Below, in pieces: positions 18,143 through 27,356 of a stretch of DNA of 64,000 nucleotides. Source of the stretch: Phenylobacterium sp. GTDB taxonomy: Bacteria > Pseudomonadota > Alphaproteobacteria > Caulobacterales > Caulobacteraceae. The notes beneath the pieces were generated by a model. That model saw only the letters and a list, made by a program, of their open reading frames with translations. It ran no database searches and was not told where the DNA came from. The position numbers were made by a program, and so were the translations under genes. The stretch spans positions 62,001-126,000 of the forward strand of contig NZ_PNLB01000009.1 in NCBI RefSeq assembly GCF_013822795.1, given 5' to 3'. The number at the start of each line of letters is the position of its first letter. Positions within the stretch are counted from its first letter, which is position 1.

Positions 18143-18561
18143 GGCTCGCCCAGCAGGTGCAGCGCCACCTCGCGCCGGTCCGGCTGGCGGCGGTGCTCGA
18201 ACAGGTAGACGCCCTGCCAGGTCCCCAGCGCGGGCGTCCCGCCGATGACCGGAATCGACAGCTGCACCCCGGTCAGGGCGGCGCGGATGTGGGCCGGCAT
18301 GTCGTCGGGGCCTTCATCGTCGTGCGCATAGCGGTTGGGCGCCTCCGGGGCGATCGCCTCGAAATAGGCTTCCAGGTCGCTGCGCACCTCGCGCGCGGCA
18401 TTCTCCTGGATCAGCAGCGAGGCCGAGGTGTGGCGGCAGAAGACGGTCAGAAGGCCGGTCGTCACGCCCTGTCGCTCGGTCCAGCGCCGGATCTCGGCGC
18501 TGATCTCGTGCAGGCCGCGCCCGTGGGTCGGGATGCTGAGGATGTCGACCGCCTGATGCAT
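18139..18561 (-). CDS. yjbQ: YjbQ/UPF0047 family protein (secondary thiamine-phosphate synthase)
   Basis: 140 residues. Motifs are those of YjbQ: VFCRHTSASLLIQENA, DLEAYFEAIAPE, YAHDDEGPDDMPAHIRAALTG, GTWQGVYLFEHRR. The conserved His/Asp residues form a zinc site. The E. coli member has weak thiamine phosphate synthase activity, and the true role is unclear. Its stop shares the CTAG tetramer with the VOC gene. Confidence 0.92.
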   Translation of the reverse strand: MHQAVDILSIPTHGRGLHEISAEIRRWTERQGVTTGLLTVFCRHTSASLLIQENAAREVRSDLEAYFEAIAPEAPNRYAHDDEGPDDMPAHIRAALTGVQLSIPVIGGTPALGTWQGVYLFEHRRQPDRREVALHLLGEP

Positions 18562-18638
18562 GACGCCAGCCTATCGACGGGGCGCCGCCGGCGCGAGGCC
18601 TCCTTGACCACACGGCGCGAACAGGCGACGGGAGAGCG

Positions 18639-19367
18639 ATGCGCCGCATCATCCGCTTCCTCACCGAAATGGACGCCAAGGCCTGGCGCACGCTGGCCGT
18701 CTCCTTCGTGCTGTTCGGCGGCGTCGGCGTCGTCTTCCTGTTCGGCGCCCAAGTGCTCGGCTTCGACGGCGAGGCGACGGTCGAACGCTGGCTGGGCCTG
18801 GCCTCCGACGGGCCCTGGGCCTTGCCCGTCGCCGTGGCGGCCTTCGCGACTCTCGCCTTCGTCGGGGTGCCGCAGTTCGTGCTGATCGCCGCGGCGGTGG
18901 TGGCGTTCGGGGCCTGGACCGGCTTCGCCTACAGCTGGATCGGGACCATGGTCTCGGCCCTGGTCGGGTTCTATCTCGGCCGGACGGCGGGCGCGCGCAG
19001 CCTGCAGCTGCTGTCGAGCCAGGGCGTGCAGCGGTTTATGGACCTGGTCGGCCGCAACGGCTTCCTGGCCAGCCTGATCGTCCGCCTGGTGCCCTCGGCG
19101 CCGTTCATCGTCGTCAACATGGCCGCCGGCGTCACCCCGATGCGCATGCGCGACTTCGCTTTCGGCACCGCGATCGGCATCGTGCCGAAGATCGTGCTCA
19201 CCGCCTTCGCGGGCAACTCGATCGTCCAGGTTCTCAAAGGGGAGGGCGGCGCCCATCTGCTGTGGCTCGCGCTGATCATCGTCATCTGGATCGCGATCGG
19301 CTGGTTCGCCCGCAACTGGCTGAAATCGCGCGAGGACGCGATCAGCGGCCCCATGAAAGACGACTGA
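18639..19367 (+). CDS. TVP38/TMEM64 (DedA superfamily) membrane protein
   Basis: 242 residues with about five or six membrane segments and the family core: FVGVPQFVLIAAAVVAFGAWTGFAYSWIGTMVSALVGFYLGR, then LVPSAPFIVVNMAAGVTPMRMRDFAFGTAIGIVPK. Members of this superfamily are linked to lipid scrambling or flipping in membranes. The TGA overlaps the next ATG as TGATG, so the GST downstream is translationally coupled. Confidence 0.9.
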   Translation: MRRIIRFLTEMDAKAWRTLAVSFVLFGGVGVVFLFGAQVLGFDGEATVERWLGLASDGPWALPVAVAAFATLAFVGVPQFVLIAAAVVAFGAWTGFAYSWIGTMVSALVGFYLGRTAGARSLQLLSSQGVQRFMDLVGRNGFLASLIVRLVPSAPFIVVNMAAGVTPMRMRDFAFGTAIGIVPKIVLTAFAGNSIVQVLKGEGGAHLLWLALIIVIWIAIGWFARNWLKSREDAISGPMKDD

Positions 19368-19984
19368 TGCTCAGGCTCTTCTATTCGACCGGCTCCTGCG
19401 CCTTGGCCTCGCACATCGCCCTGGAGGAGGCCGGCGCCGAGTACGAGGCGATCCGCATGGATCTGCGCGCCGGCGACCAGCACAAGCCGGAGTTCCTGGA
19501 TCTCAACCCCAAGGGCCGGGTGCCGGCACTCGTCACGAATCTGGGCGTGCTGACCGAAAACGTGTCGATACTGGCCTTCATCGCTCAGTCGTTTCCCGAT
19601 GCTCGGCTGGCGCCGAGCGACCCGTTCGGCTTTGCGCAGATCCAGGCGTTCAACGCCTACCTCGCCTCGACTGTGCACGTGGCCCACGCCCACGGCCCGC
19701 GCGCCTCGCGCTGGGCCGACGACCCGGCCGCCCAGGCCGCGATGCGTGAGAAGGTCGCCGACAATATGGCCACCTGCTTCCAGCTGATCGAGGACGAGAT
19801 GTTCGCCGGTCCCTGGGTGATGGGCGAGCAGTATACGATCTGCGACCCCTATCTGTTCACCATCGCCAGCTGGCTGGACGACGACGGCGTCGACCCCTCG
19901 CAGTTCCCGAAGATCAGCGCGCACATGGTCAAGATGATCGCGCGGCCGGCCGTCTGGAAGGCGCTGGCGATGGAAAACGCCTGA
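19367..19984 (+). CDS. Glutathione S-transferase family protein
   Basis: 205 residues. The N-terminal thioredoxin fold opens MLRLFYSTGSCALASHIALEEAG, with the S-C pair of beta-class bacterial GSTs, and LNPKGRVPAL contains the cis-proline for glutathione binding; NVSILAFIAQSFPDARLAP follows. The C-terminal domain has MGEQYTICDPYLFTIASWL, the N-capping box of the fold. The substrate is unknown. Coupled to the TVP38 gene by TGATG. Confidence 0.88.
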   Translation: MLRLFYSTGSCALASHIALEEAGAEYEAIRMDLRAGDQHKPEFLDLNPKGRVPALVTNLGVLTENVSILAFIAQSFPDARLAPSDPFGFAQIQAFNAYLASTVHVAHAHGPRASRWADDPAAQAAMREKVADNMATCFQLIEDEMFAGPWVMGEQYTICDPYLFTIASWLDDDGVDPSQFPKISAHMVKMIARPAVWKALAMENA

Positions 19985-20080
19985 GGGGCCCAGGGGAAGG
20001 TTATTGCGCGCATACGCCTCAGGCGTTGATTTTGCGCAATAGTCTTGCGGCTCGGTCCCCGTTTGGGTACACACGGCGCC

Positions 20081-20149
20081 ATGCGCACGCAGCCGAACAG
20101 CCTGCTTCTTCTTGACCTGGGGCTTAGCCGCCCCTGGGCGACCCTTTAG
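20081..20149 (+). CDS. leuL: leuA leader peptide, leucine-rich
   Basis: A 22-codon frame starts MRTQPNSLLLLDLGL and ends WATL-stop, 84 bases before leuA. Seven of the 22 residues are leucine, with four in a row (20102-20113). This is the hallmark of a transcription-attenuation leader peptide: stalling on Leu codons when charged leucyl-tRNA is scarce should favour read-through into leuA. No strong Shine-Dalgarno is seen directly before it. Confidence 0.72.
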   Translation: MRTQPNSLLLLDLGLSRPWATL

Positions 20150-20199
20150 GCTGCGCGACTTCGCGGCCGGGCGCTCAGGGGTTACTTCACCCGTCGCCC
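20119..20199 (+). promoter_or_regulatory. leuA attenuator region with competing hairpins
   Basis: Inside and after the leader peptide are GGGGC/GCCCC (20119-20123 with 20130-20134) and a terminator-like stem GGGCG (20169-20173) with CGCCC (20195-20199), with an inner GGGT/ACCC (20079+100 to 20192). A GGGCG at 20136-20140 could compete for the same CGCCC arm. There is no U-run after the last stem, so termination may be Rho-assisted. The arrangement fits leu attenuation as known in other proteobacteria. Confidence 0.55.
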
Positions 20200-20233
20200 G
20201 CCCCAACAGAATACCCGCGAAGAGAGTTCGCAA

Positions 20234-21811
<1,578 letters not shown>

Positions 21812-21820
21812 TATCCGCTC

Positions 21821-21839
21821 GGCCCCAACATCCGGGGCC
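21821..21839 (+). terminator. Hairpin terminator after leuA
   Basis: GGCCCC-AACATCC-GGGGCC lies 9 bases after the leuA stop, followed by ACTTTCG. The stem is 6 bp, all G/C. It separates leuA from the EamA gene that follows. Confidence 0.65.
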
Positions 21840-21909
21840 ACTTTCGAACACACCGCGCCGTGAACCGGCGCGGCCGCGCGCTTGCGCGCAATGAGCGGAT
21901 CATCGTGAC

Positions 21910-22788
21910 ATGCTCTGGATTATACTGACGGCGGCCGCTGCGCCGCTGCAGGTCGCGCGCAACGCCTTGCAGCGCGGCCTGGTCGGCGACGCCGGCCCCT
22001 GGGGCGCGACCCTGGTGCGCTTCCTGTTCGGCCTGCCGTTCGCCCTGATCATCTTCGCCGTGGTCGCTCTGGCCACGCCCGACGCCGATCCGCGGTTCTC
22101 CTGGCGGTTCGCCGCCGCGGTCAGCGCCGGCGCGGCCGGGCAGGTGGCGGCGACCGCGGCGCTGCTCGTCGCCATGCGTCGTTCCGGCTTTGCGGTGGCG
22201 ACATTCATGCAGCAGTCGTCGCTGCCGTTGGCGGCGCTGATGGGCGTCCTGGTGGGCGATCACCTCAGCGCCCACGCCTGGATCGGCGTGGCGGCGACGA
22301 CCGCGGGCCTGGCGGTGCTCTCCTGGCCGAAGGCCGGCGCCGACAAGGGCGCGGCGCAGGGCGCGCTGTTCGGTCTGGCCTCAGGCCTGGCCTTTGGTGT
22401 GACCTTGAACGCCTATCGTCAGGCTGGCGTCGCGCTTGATCCAGCTCACCCTCTGTTCGCCGCCACAGCCTCGGTCTGCGTCGCCCAGACCCTACAGTCG
22501 ATCGGCCTGCTGATCTTCCTGGGATCCACGCGTCCGCAAGCGTTGCGCGCGGTGTTCGCCTCGTGGCGCCAGTCGCTGGGCGCCGGTTTCTTCGGGGCGG
22601 CGGCCTCGGCCTGCTGGTTCGCGGCCCTGGCCATGGCGCCGGCCGGCGCCGTGCGCGCCGTCGGCGTGATCGAGGCGCCGATCGCCGCCGCGGCGGGCCG
22701 CCGTCTGTTCAAGGAAAAGCTCAGCGTCCGCCAGATGCTGGGCGGCGCGGCCACCGCGGCGGGCGTGATCATGACCGCCCTGGGCTGA
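21910..22788 (+). CDS. EamA/DMT family transporter
   Basis: 292 residues with about ten hydrophobic helices in two repeated halves, the DMT (EamA) pattern: QVARNALQRGL near the N-terminus, SLPLAALMGVLVGDHLSAHAWIGVAATTAGLAVL ending the first half, and VIEAPIAAAAGRRLFKEKLSVRQMLGGAATAAGVIMTAL ending the second. Such proteins are usually exporters of amino acids or other metabolites from the cytoplasm. The substrate is unknown; the position after leuA is suggestive but a terminator lies between. Confidence 0.85.
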   Translation: MLWIILTAAAAPLQVARNALQRGLVGDAGPWGATLVRFLFGLPFALIIFAVVALATPDADPRFSWRFAAAVSAGAAGQVAATAALLVAMRRSGFAVATFMQQSSLPLAALMGVLVGDHLSAHAWIGVAATTAGLAVLSWPKAGADKGAAQGALFGLASGLAFGVTLNAYRQAGVALDPAHPLFAATASVCVAQTLQSIGLLIFLGSTRPQALRAVFASWRQSLGAGFFGAAASACWFAALAMAPAGAVRAVGVIEAPIAAAAGRRLFKEKLSVRQMLGGAATAAGVIMTALG

Positions 22789-22805
22789 GCTTGGCCGTAA
22801 CCTGT

Positions 22806-22851
22806 TTGGTTCCGCTCATCGAGTCGCGTTATGTAGTATGACTTCATAACG
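22806..22851 (+). promoter_or_regulatory. Promoter with ModE-like operator before the molybdenum locus
   Basis: TTGGTT (22806-22811), 17 bp, then TTATGT (22829-22834) make a plausible -35/-10 pair. Over the -10 lies an inverted repeat with arms CGTTATG (22827-22833) and CATAACG (22845-22851). Extended half-sites CGTTATGTA and TTCATAACG with a 7-bp gap resemble the CGnTATATA-type half-sites recalled for E. coli ModE. The modE gene is the second gene of this operon, so repression of the promoter by molybdate-loaded ModE is the natural reading. Confidence 0.7.
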
Positions 22852-22857
22852 AACGGG

Positions 22858-24894
22858 GTGGATCTGTTGCGACGTTTTGTAGTCCTTCTGGCGCTGGCTT
22901 CTCCGACCGCGGTGATGGCCGCTCAGCCTGACGACGCCTACACCCTGGGCGAACTGCAGGTGACCGCGCGCACTCGCGGCGGGGAACTGATCGGCGGCTC
23001 GGTCATCGGCTCGGAGGACCTGCGCCGCTTCGACAAGGTCAGCCTCGACCGCGCCCTGGACCTGGCGCCCGGCGTGATCGCCGGGAACTCGGGCGGCTCG
23101 CGCAACGAGCGGCTGATCTTCGTGCGCGGCTTCGACCGCTTCCAGACCACGCTGTCGATCGACGGCGTCCGCGTCTTCCTGCCGGCCGACAACCGTATCG
23201 ACTTCGGCCGCTTCCAGACCGCCGACCTGTCGCAGATCCAGATTTCCAAGGGCTATGTCTCGGTGCTCGACGGCCCCGGCGGCCTGGGCGGGGCGATCAA
23301 CCTCGTCACTCGTAAGCCGACCCAGGCGCTGGACGGCGAGCTGCGCGCCGGCGTCAATCTCGACGGCGACGGCGGCTACAACGCCTACACGCTCTCGGGC
23401 CGGATCGGCACGCGCCAGGACCTCTATTATCTGCAGGTCAGCGGCGCGAAGTATGACCGCGATCACTTCAGCCTCTCCGACGACTTCAAGTCGACGGTGC
23501 TGGAGGACGGCGGCGAGCGGGCGCGCTCGAACTCCGAGGACTGGCGCGTCAACGTCAAGGCGGGGCTGACGCCGAACGAGACCGACGAATACTCGGTCAA
23601 CTTCACCCGTCAGGAGGGCTCGAAGAACGCGCCCTATCACGTCACCGACACCGCCAGCACCCGCTACTGGAGCTGGCCCTACTGGAACATCGACAGCCTG
23701 TCGTTCCTCAGCACCACGAAGATCGCCGACAGCGCGACGCTCAAGACCCGGGTCTATCGCAACACCTTCGAGAACGGCTTGTTCTCGTACGACAGCGCCG
23801 CCCAGACGACGCAGACCCTCGGCCGCGCGTTCCGTTCCTACTATGACGACGAGGCTTATGGCGGGAACGTCGAACTCGGCGTCAATCTGACGACGTCCAA
23901 CACGCTGAAGGTCGCCGCCTACTACCGCAAGGACCGCCACGTGGAGTGGCAGCAAACCTTCAGCCCGGCGCTGATCGAGCCGCGCCAGACCACGACCGAG
24001 ACGACCGGCTCGCTGGCGATTGAGGACACCCACAGCTTCGGCCAGACCCTCGATGTGGTGCTGGGCGTCTCTTACGATTGGCGGGACCTGAACCGGGCGG
24101 AGGACTTCAACGCCGGCCAGTTCGTCTACTATCCGCTGACCGACGACGACTCTTGGAACTGGCAGGCCGCCGCCCGCTGGCAGGTGAGCGACGCCGCCTC
24201 GTTGCACGCCAGCGTCTCCTCGCGCACCCGCTTCCCGACCCTGTTCGAGCGCTTCTCCTCGCGGTTCGGGACGGCGATCCCCAACCCGAACGTCAAACCT
24301 GAGCGGGCCACCAGCTTCGAGCTGGGCGGCCAGGTCCAGGTCTCGCGGGTGAACCTCTCCGGCGCGGTATTCTACAGCGACATAGAAGACGCGCTGATCC
24401 AGGTGCCGGTGGCGCTCGGCCCGCCCTTCGGGACGGTCAACCAGACCCGCAACGCCGGCGACGGCGAATACTACGGCGCGGAGCTCGAGCTGAAGGCCGA
24501 CGTGACCGACACCATCCAGCTCGGCGGCAACTACACCTACATCCATCGCGAACTGACCGACCCGACCAACGCTGCGTTCAAGCCGCAGGGCGTGCCGGAC
24601 CACAAGCTGTTCGCCTATGTCGACTGGCGGGTGACCGACGCCGTGCGGATCACCCCGACGATCGAGGCCGCCAGCAATCGCTGGACCGTGACCTCCAGCT
24701 CGGCGATCAATCCGCCGCGCTTCTACAAGACCGGGGACTACGTCCTGACCAATCTGTCGGTGCAGTGGACGGTGACGCCGAAGATCGACCTGGTGGTCGG
24801 CGGCCGTAACCTGTTCGACGAGAACTACCAGCTGGTCGACGGCTTCCCGGAAGAAGGGCGCAGCTTCTTCGCCGACCTTCGCATGAGGCTCTGA
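22858..24894 (+). CDS. TonB-dependent receptor, probable molybdenum-related substrate
   Basis: 678 residues. Signal peptide (VVLLALASPTAVMAA), TonB-box-like YTLGELQVTAR, plug domain (RALDLAPGVIAGNSGGSRNERLIFVRGFDRFQTTLSIDGVRVF; YVSVLDGPGGLGGAINLVTRKP) and a barrel ending FFADLRMRL. The plug resembles siderophore-type receptors. It is the first gene of an operon with modE and modA (TGATG overlap with modE) and sits under a ModE-like operator, so the cargo is probably molybdate, tungstate or a chelate of them. Start: GTG 22858, or TTG 22867, which has better spacing from GGGG. Confidence 0.88.
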   Translation: MDLLRRFVVLLALASPTAVMAAQPDDAYTLGELQVTARTRGGELIGGSVIGSEDLRRFDKVSLDRALDLAPGVIAGNSGGSRNERLIFVRGFDRFQTTLSIDGVRVFLPADNRIDFGRFQTADLSQIQISKGYVSVLDGPGGLGGAINLVTRKPTQALDGELRAGVNLDGDGGYNAYTLSGRIGTRQDLYYLQVSGAKYDRDHFSLSDDFKSTVLEDGGERARSNSEDWRVNVKAGLTPNETDEYSVNFTRQEGSKNAPYHVTDTASTRYWSWPYWNIDSLSFLSTTKIADSATLKTRVYRNTFENGLFSYDSAAQTTQTLGRAFRSYYDDEAYGGNVELGVNLTTSNTLKVAAYYRKDRHVEWQQTFSPALIEPRQTTTETTGSLAIEDTHSFGQTLDVVLGVSYDWRDLNRAEDFNAGQFVYYPLTDDDSWNWQAAARWQVSDAASLHASVSSRTRFPTLFERFSSRFGTAIPNPNVKPERATSFELGGQVQVSRVNLSGAVFYSDIEDALIQVPVALGPPFGTVNQTRNAGDGEYYGAELELKADVTDTIQLGGNYTYIHRELTDPTNAAFKPQGVPDHKLFAYVDWRVTDAVRITPTIEAASNRWTVTSSSAINPPRFYKTGDYVLTNLSVQWTVTPKIDLVVGGRNLFDENYQLVDGFPEEGRSFFADLRMRL

Positions 24895-25685
24895 TGAGCG
24901 CCGACGGCTCCCTGGATGCAGCCCTTTTCCTCCGCCGCGGCGCCAGCCGCGTCGGGGCCGAGCGCATTGCCTTGCTTGAAGCGGTGGCCGAACTGGGTTC
25001 GATCAGCGCCGCGGCTAAACGCCTGGGGCTCAGCTACAAGGGCGCCTGGGACGGGGTGCAGGCGCTCAACAACCTCTTCGACGCGCCGCTGATCGCCGCC
25101 CAGCCAGGCGGCCGTTCGGGCGGCGCGGCCCAGGTGACCGATCGTGGACGCGCGGTGATCGCCGCGTTCCACAAGGTCGAGGCCGAGCTTGCCGCCGCCC
25201 TGGTGCGCATCGAGGCCGGTCTCGGCGGTGACGAACTCGGGGGCCTCTTCTGGAGTCTCGGTATGAAGACCAGCGCACGTAACGCCCTGCGCGGGGTGGT
25301 CAGCGACATCACTCCCGGCGCAGTGAATTCGGAAGTCACGCTCAAGGTCGCCGACGGGGTCGACATCGTCTCCGTCGTCACCCGCCAGAGCGTCGAGGAC
25401 CTGGGCCTGGCGGTCGGCAAGCCGGCCATCGCCCTGATCAAATCCAGCTTCGTCGTCCTGGCCAAGGGGGAGGGGCTCGTCACCTCGGCCCGGAACCAGC
25501 TGCGCACCCGGGTCCTGCGCCGCGAGGACGGGGCGGTCAGCAGCGAGATCAGCCTAGAGCTCGCCGACGGCAAGACCCTGGTCGCCACCATCACCCGCGA
25601 AAGCGCCGAGATCATGCAGCTGGCGGCGGGCGACGCCGTCACCGCCCTGGTCAAGGCGCCCCACGTCATCCTCGCCGTCGAATAG
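24894..25685 (+). CDS. modE: Molybdate-responsive regulator ModE
   Basis: 263 residues. Residues about 20-115 are a LysR-like winged helix (RIALLEAVAELGSISAAAKRLGLSYKGAWDGVQALNNLF), the characteristic ModE DNA-binding domain. Two MOP/TOBE repeats follow, about 127-190 and 198-262 (SARNALRGVVSDITPGAVNSEV and SARNQLRTRVLRREDGAVSSEI), which bind molybdate at the dimer interface. Full-length DNA-binding ModE, unlike truncated Mop proteins. Start overlaps the receptor stop (TGATG); the next gene starts 7 bases later. Confidence 0.94.
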   Translation: MSADGSLDAALFLRRGASRVGAERIALLEAVAELGSISAAAKRLGLSYKGAWDGVQALNNLFDAPLIAAQPGGRSGGAAQVTDRGRAVIAAFHKVEAELAAALVRIEAGLGGDELGGLFWSLGMKTSARNALRGVVSDITPGAVNSEVTLKVADGVDIVSVVTRQSVEDLGLAVGKPAIALIKSSFVVLAKGEGLVTSARNQLRTRVLRREDGAVSSEISLELADGKTLVATITRESAEIMQLAAGDAVTALVKAPHVILAVE

Positions 25686-25692
25686 GAACCCG

Positions 25693-26205
25693 ATGCGCAC
25701 GCTTCCCCTGATCGCCGCGCTCGCGGCTCTGTCGCTGACCGGGCAGGCCATGGCCCAAACCGTCGCTCTGAAGGGCCCGGACGGCCAGAGCTCGACGCTC
25801 TCGGCCGCCGAGCTCGCCGCCCTGCCGCAGGTCAAGCTGACGGTCACCCACCATGGCAAGACCGCAACCTTCGAAGGCGCGCCGCTCGCCGATGTCGTCG
25901 CCCGCGTCGGCGCGGCCAGCGGCAAGGCCGTGCGCGGCCCCGAGTTGGCGACCGTCATCCGCGTCACCGCCAAGGACGGCTACCAGGTCGTGTTCGGCCT
26001 AGCCGAAACCGATCCCGGCACCCGCAAGGGGCGGATCATCCTGGCTGCCCGCGACGCCGCCGGCCTGCTGAAGGACGACGGTCCGTTCCGCATCGTGGTC
26101 GAGGACGACCTGCGTCCCGCCCGCTCGGCCCGCATGGTCGAGACCATCGAAGTCATCCGCCTCGCCAACGCCACGCCCGCCGTCGCGGGCGAGCACAAGC
26201 ACTAG
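25693..26205 (+). CDS. Small periplasmic protein with a molybdopterin-oxidoreductase-type fold
   Basis: 170 residues with a signal peptide (cut after QAMA, about residue 21). The mature part follows the pattern of the sulfite-oxidase/molybdopterin-binding domain core: LSAAELAALPQVKLTVTHHGKTATFEGAPLADVVARVG, VIRVTAKDGYQVVFGLAE and DDGPFRIVVEDDLRPARSARMVETIEVIRL. It lacks a cysteine altogether, so it cannot hold the cofactor as the full enzymes do through Cys. Its C-terminus is GEHKH. Placed between modE and modA with 7- and 11-bp gaps, it is surely part of the molybdenum operon; a periplasmic binding or hand-over role is my inference. Confidence 0.8.
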   Translation: MRTLPLIAALAALSLTGQAMAQTVALKGPDGQSSTLSAAELAALPQVKLTVTHHGKTATFEGAPLADVVARVGAASGKAVRGPELATVIRVTAKDGYQVVFGLAETDPGTRKGRIILAARDAAGLLKDDGPFRIVVEDDLRPARSARMVETIEVIRLANATPAVAGEHKH

Positions 26206-26216
26206 GAGCGCGCCTC

Positions 26217-26972
26217 ATGAAGCTCATCCGTTGGGCCGCCGGCCTGCTAGCCGCCGCGCTCATGGCCGGGGCGGCCCACGCCGCGCCGGTCACCGTCTTC
26301 GCCGCCGCCTCGCTGAAGAACGCCCTCGACGAGGTCGGGGCCGAATTCGAGAAGGCCGGCGGTGAGGCGCGCTTCTCCTACGCCGCCTCGTCGGCGATCG
26401 CCCGCCAGATCGAGCAGGGCGCTCCGGCCGACGTCTATGTCTCGGCCGACAGCGACTGGATGAACTATCTGGCCGAGCGCAAGCTGATCGTCGCCGCCAG
26501 TCGCCGCGACCTGCTGACCAATCGCCTGGCCCTGATCGCACCGGCCGACTCCAAGGTGACGCTGAAGGTCGGCAAGGGCATGCCGCTGGCCAAGACGCTG
26601 GGCGCCGGCCGCCTTGCGGTCGCCGGTCCCGATGTGCCGGCCGGCAAGTACGCCAAGGCGTCGCTGACCGCGCTCGGCGTCTGGGACAGCGTCTCGGGCA
26701 AGCTGGTCCAGGCCGAGAACGTTCGCGCCGCCCTGCAGTTCGTGGCCCGCGGCGAGACCCCGCTGGGAATCGTCTACGACACCGACGCCAAGGTGGAGCC
26801 CAAGGTGCGCATCGTCGGCCTGTTCCCGGACGGCTCGCATCCGAAGATCGTCTATCCGGCCGCCGTGGTCGCCAGCTCCAAGAATCCCGATGCGGCCAAG
26901 TTCCTGGCGTTCATGAGCTCGCCCAAGGCCGCGGCCGTGTTCCGCAAGTACGGCTTCGCGGTCCTGCGCTAG
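26217..26972 (+). CDS. modA: Periplasmic molybdate-binding protein ModA
   Basis: 251 residues with a signal peptide cut after AHA. Mature protein starts APVTVFAAASLKNALDEVGAEFE, with the oxyanion-binding serines of the family in AAASL and YAASSAIARQIEQGAPADVYVSAD; further conserved segments are ERKLIVAASRRDLLTNRLALIAP, GPDVPAGKYAKASL and GETPLGIVYDTDA. It delivers molybdate or tungstate to the ModBC permease. No modB or modC follows: the next gene is a reversed VanZ protein whose stop shares CTAG with modA. The permease must be encoded elsewhere. Confidence 0.95.
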   Translation: MKLIRWAAGLLAAALMAGAAHAAPVTVFAAASLKNALDEVGAEFEKAGGEARFSYAASSAIARQIEQGAPADVYVSADSDWMNYLAERKLIVAASRRDLLTNRLALIAPADSKVTLKVGKGMPLAKTLGAGRLAVAGPDVPAGKYAKASLTALGVWDSVSGKLVQAENVRAALQFVARGETPLGIVYDTDAKVEPKVRIVGLFPDGSHPKIVYPAAVVASSKNPDAAKFLAFMSSPKAAAVFRKYGFAVLR

Positions 26973-27322
26973 CGCGCCTTGCGGCGCGCCAACCACATCG
27001 GAAACAGGGCGGCGATCACGCCGGCGACGTTGGAGATCAGGTCCTTCCACTGGAAGGTGCCTGACACGACGCCCAGGATCTGGGTCAGCTCCAGCCCGGC
27101 GCCCAAGGCCAGGTAGAAGCCGCCGATCTTCCACGGCTTGATCTTCGGTAGCGCCAGGATCGAGAGCACGGTCAGCAGGTAGCCGTAGATGATGTGCATC
27201 ACCGCGTCGGCTGGCGGCGCCCACTTCTTGGCGTTGTAGTGCGGGTCGAGGGCGCCGACGACGCACACGGCCAAGACGACGAGCAGGGCGCCGCGACCGG
27301 CCCAGGTAATCACTTTCTGCAT
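26969..27322 (-). CDS. VanZ-like family membrane protein
   Basis: 117 residues with four predicted membrane segments. DAVMHIIYGYLLTVL and GLELTQILGVVSGTFQWKDLISNVAGVIAAL are the conserved VanZ-like core (H...F/Y, E..Q, D...N..G). The function of these proteins outside teicoplanin resistance is unknown. It lies 34 bp after the ABC-F gene on the same strand. It shares the CTAG stop overlap with modA. Confidence 0.85.
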   Translation of the reverse strand: MQKVITWAGRGALLVVLAVCVVGALDPHYNAKKWAPPADAVMHIIYGYLLTVLSILALPKIKPWKIGGFYLALGAGLELTQILGVVSGTFQWKDLISNVAGVIAALFPMWLARRKAR

Positions 27323-27356
27323 GGCCGCCAGGCTTAAGGCGTTTCGCCGCCCGCGC

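Noticed and set aside
21910..22788. EamA transporter as a leucine exporter because it follows leuA
   Set aside because: A strong hairpin separates the two genes and there is no motif for the substrate.
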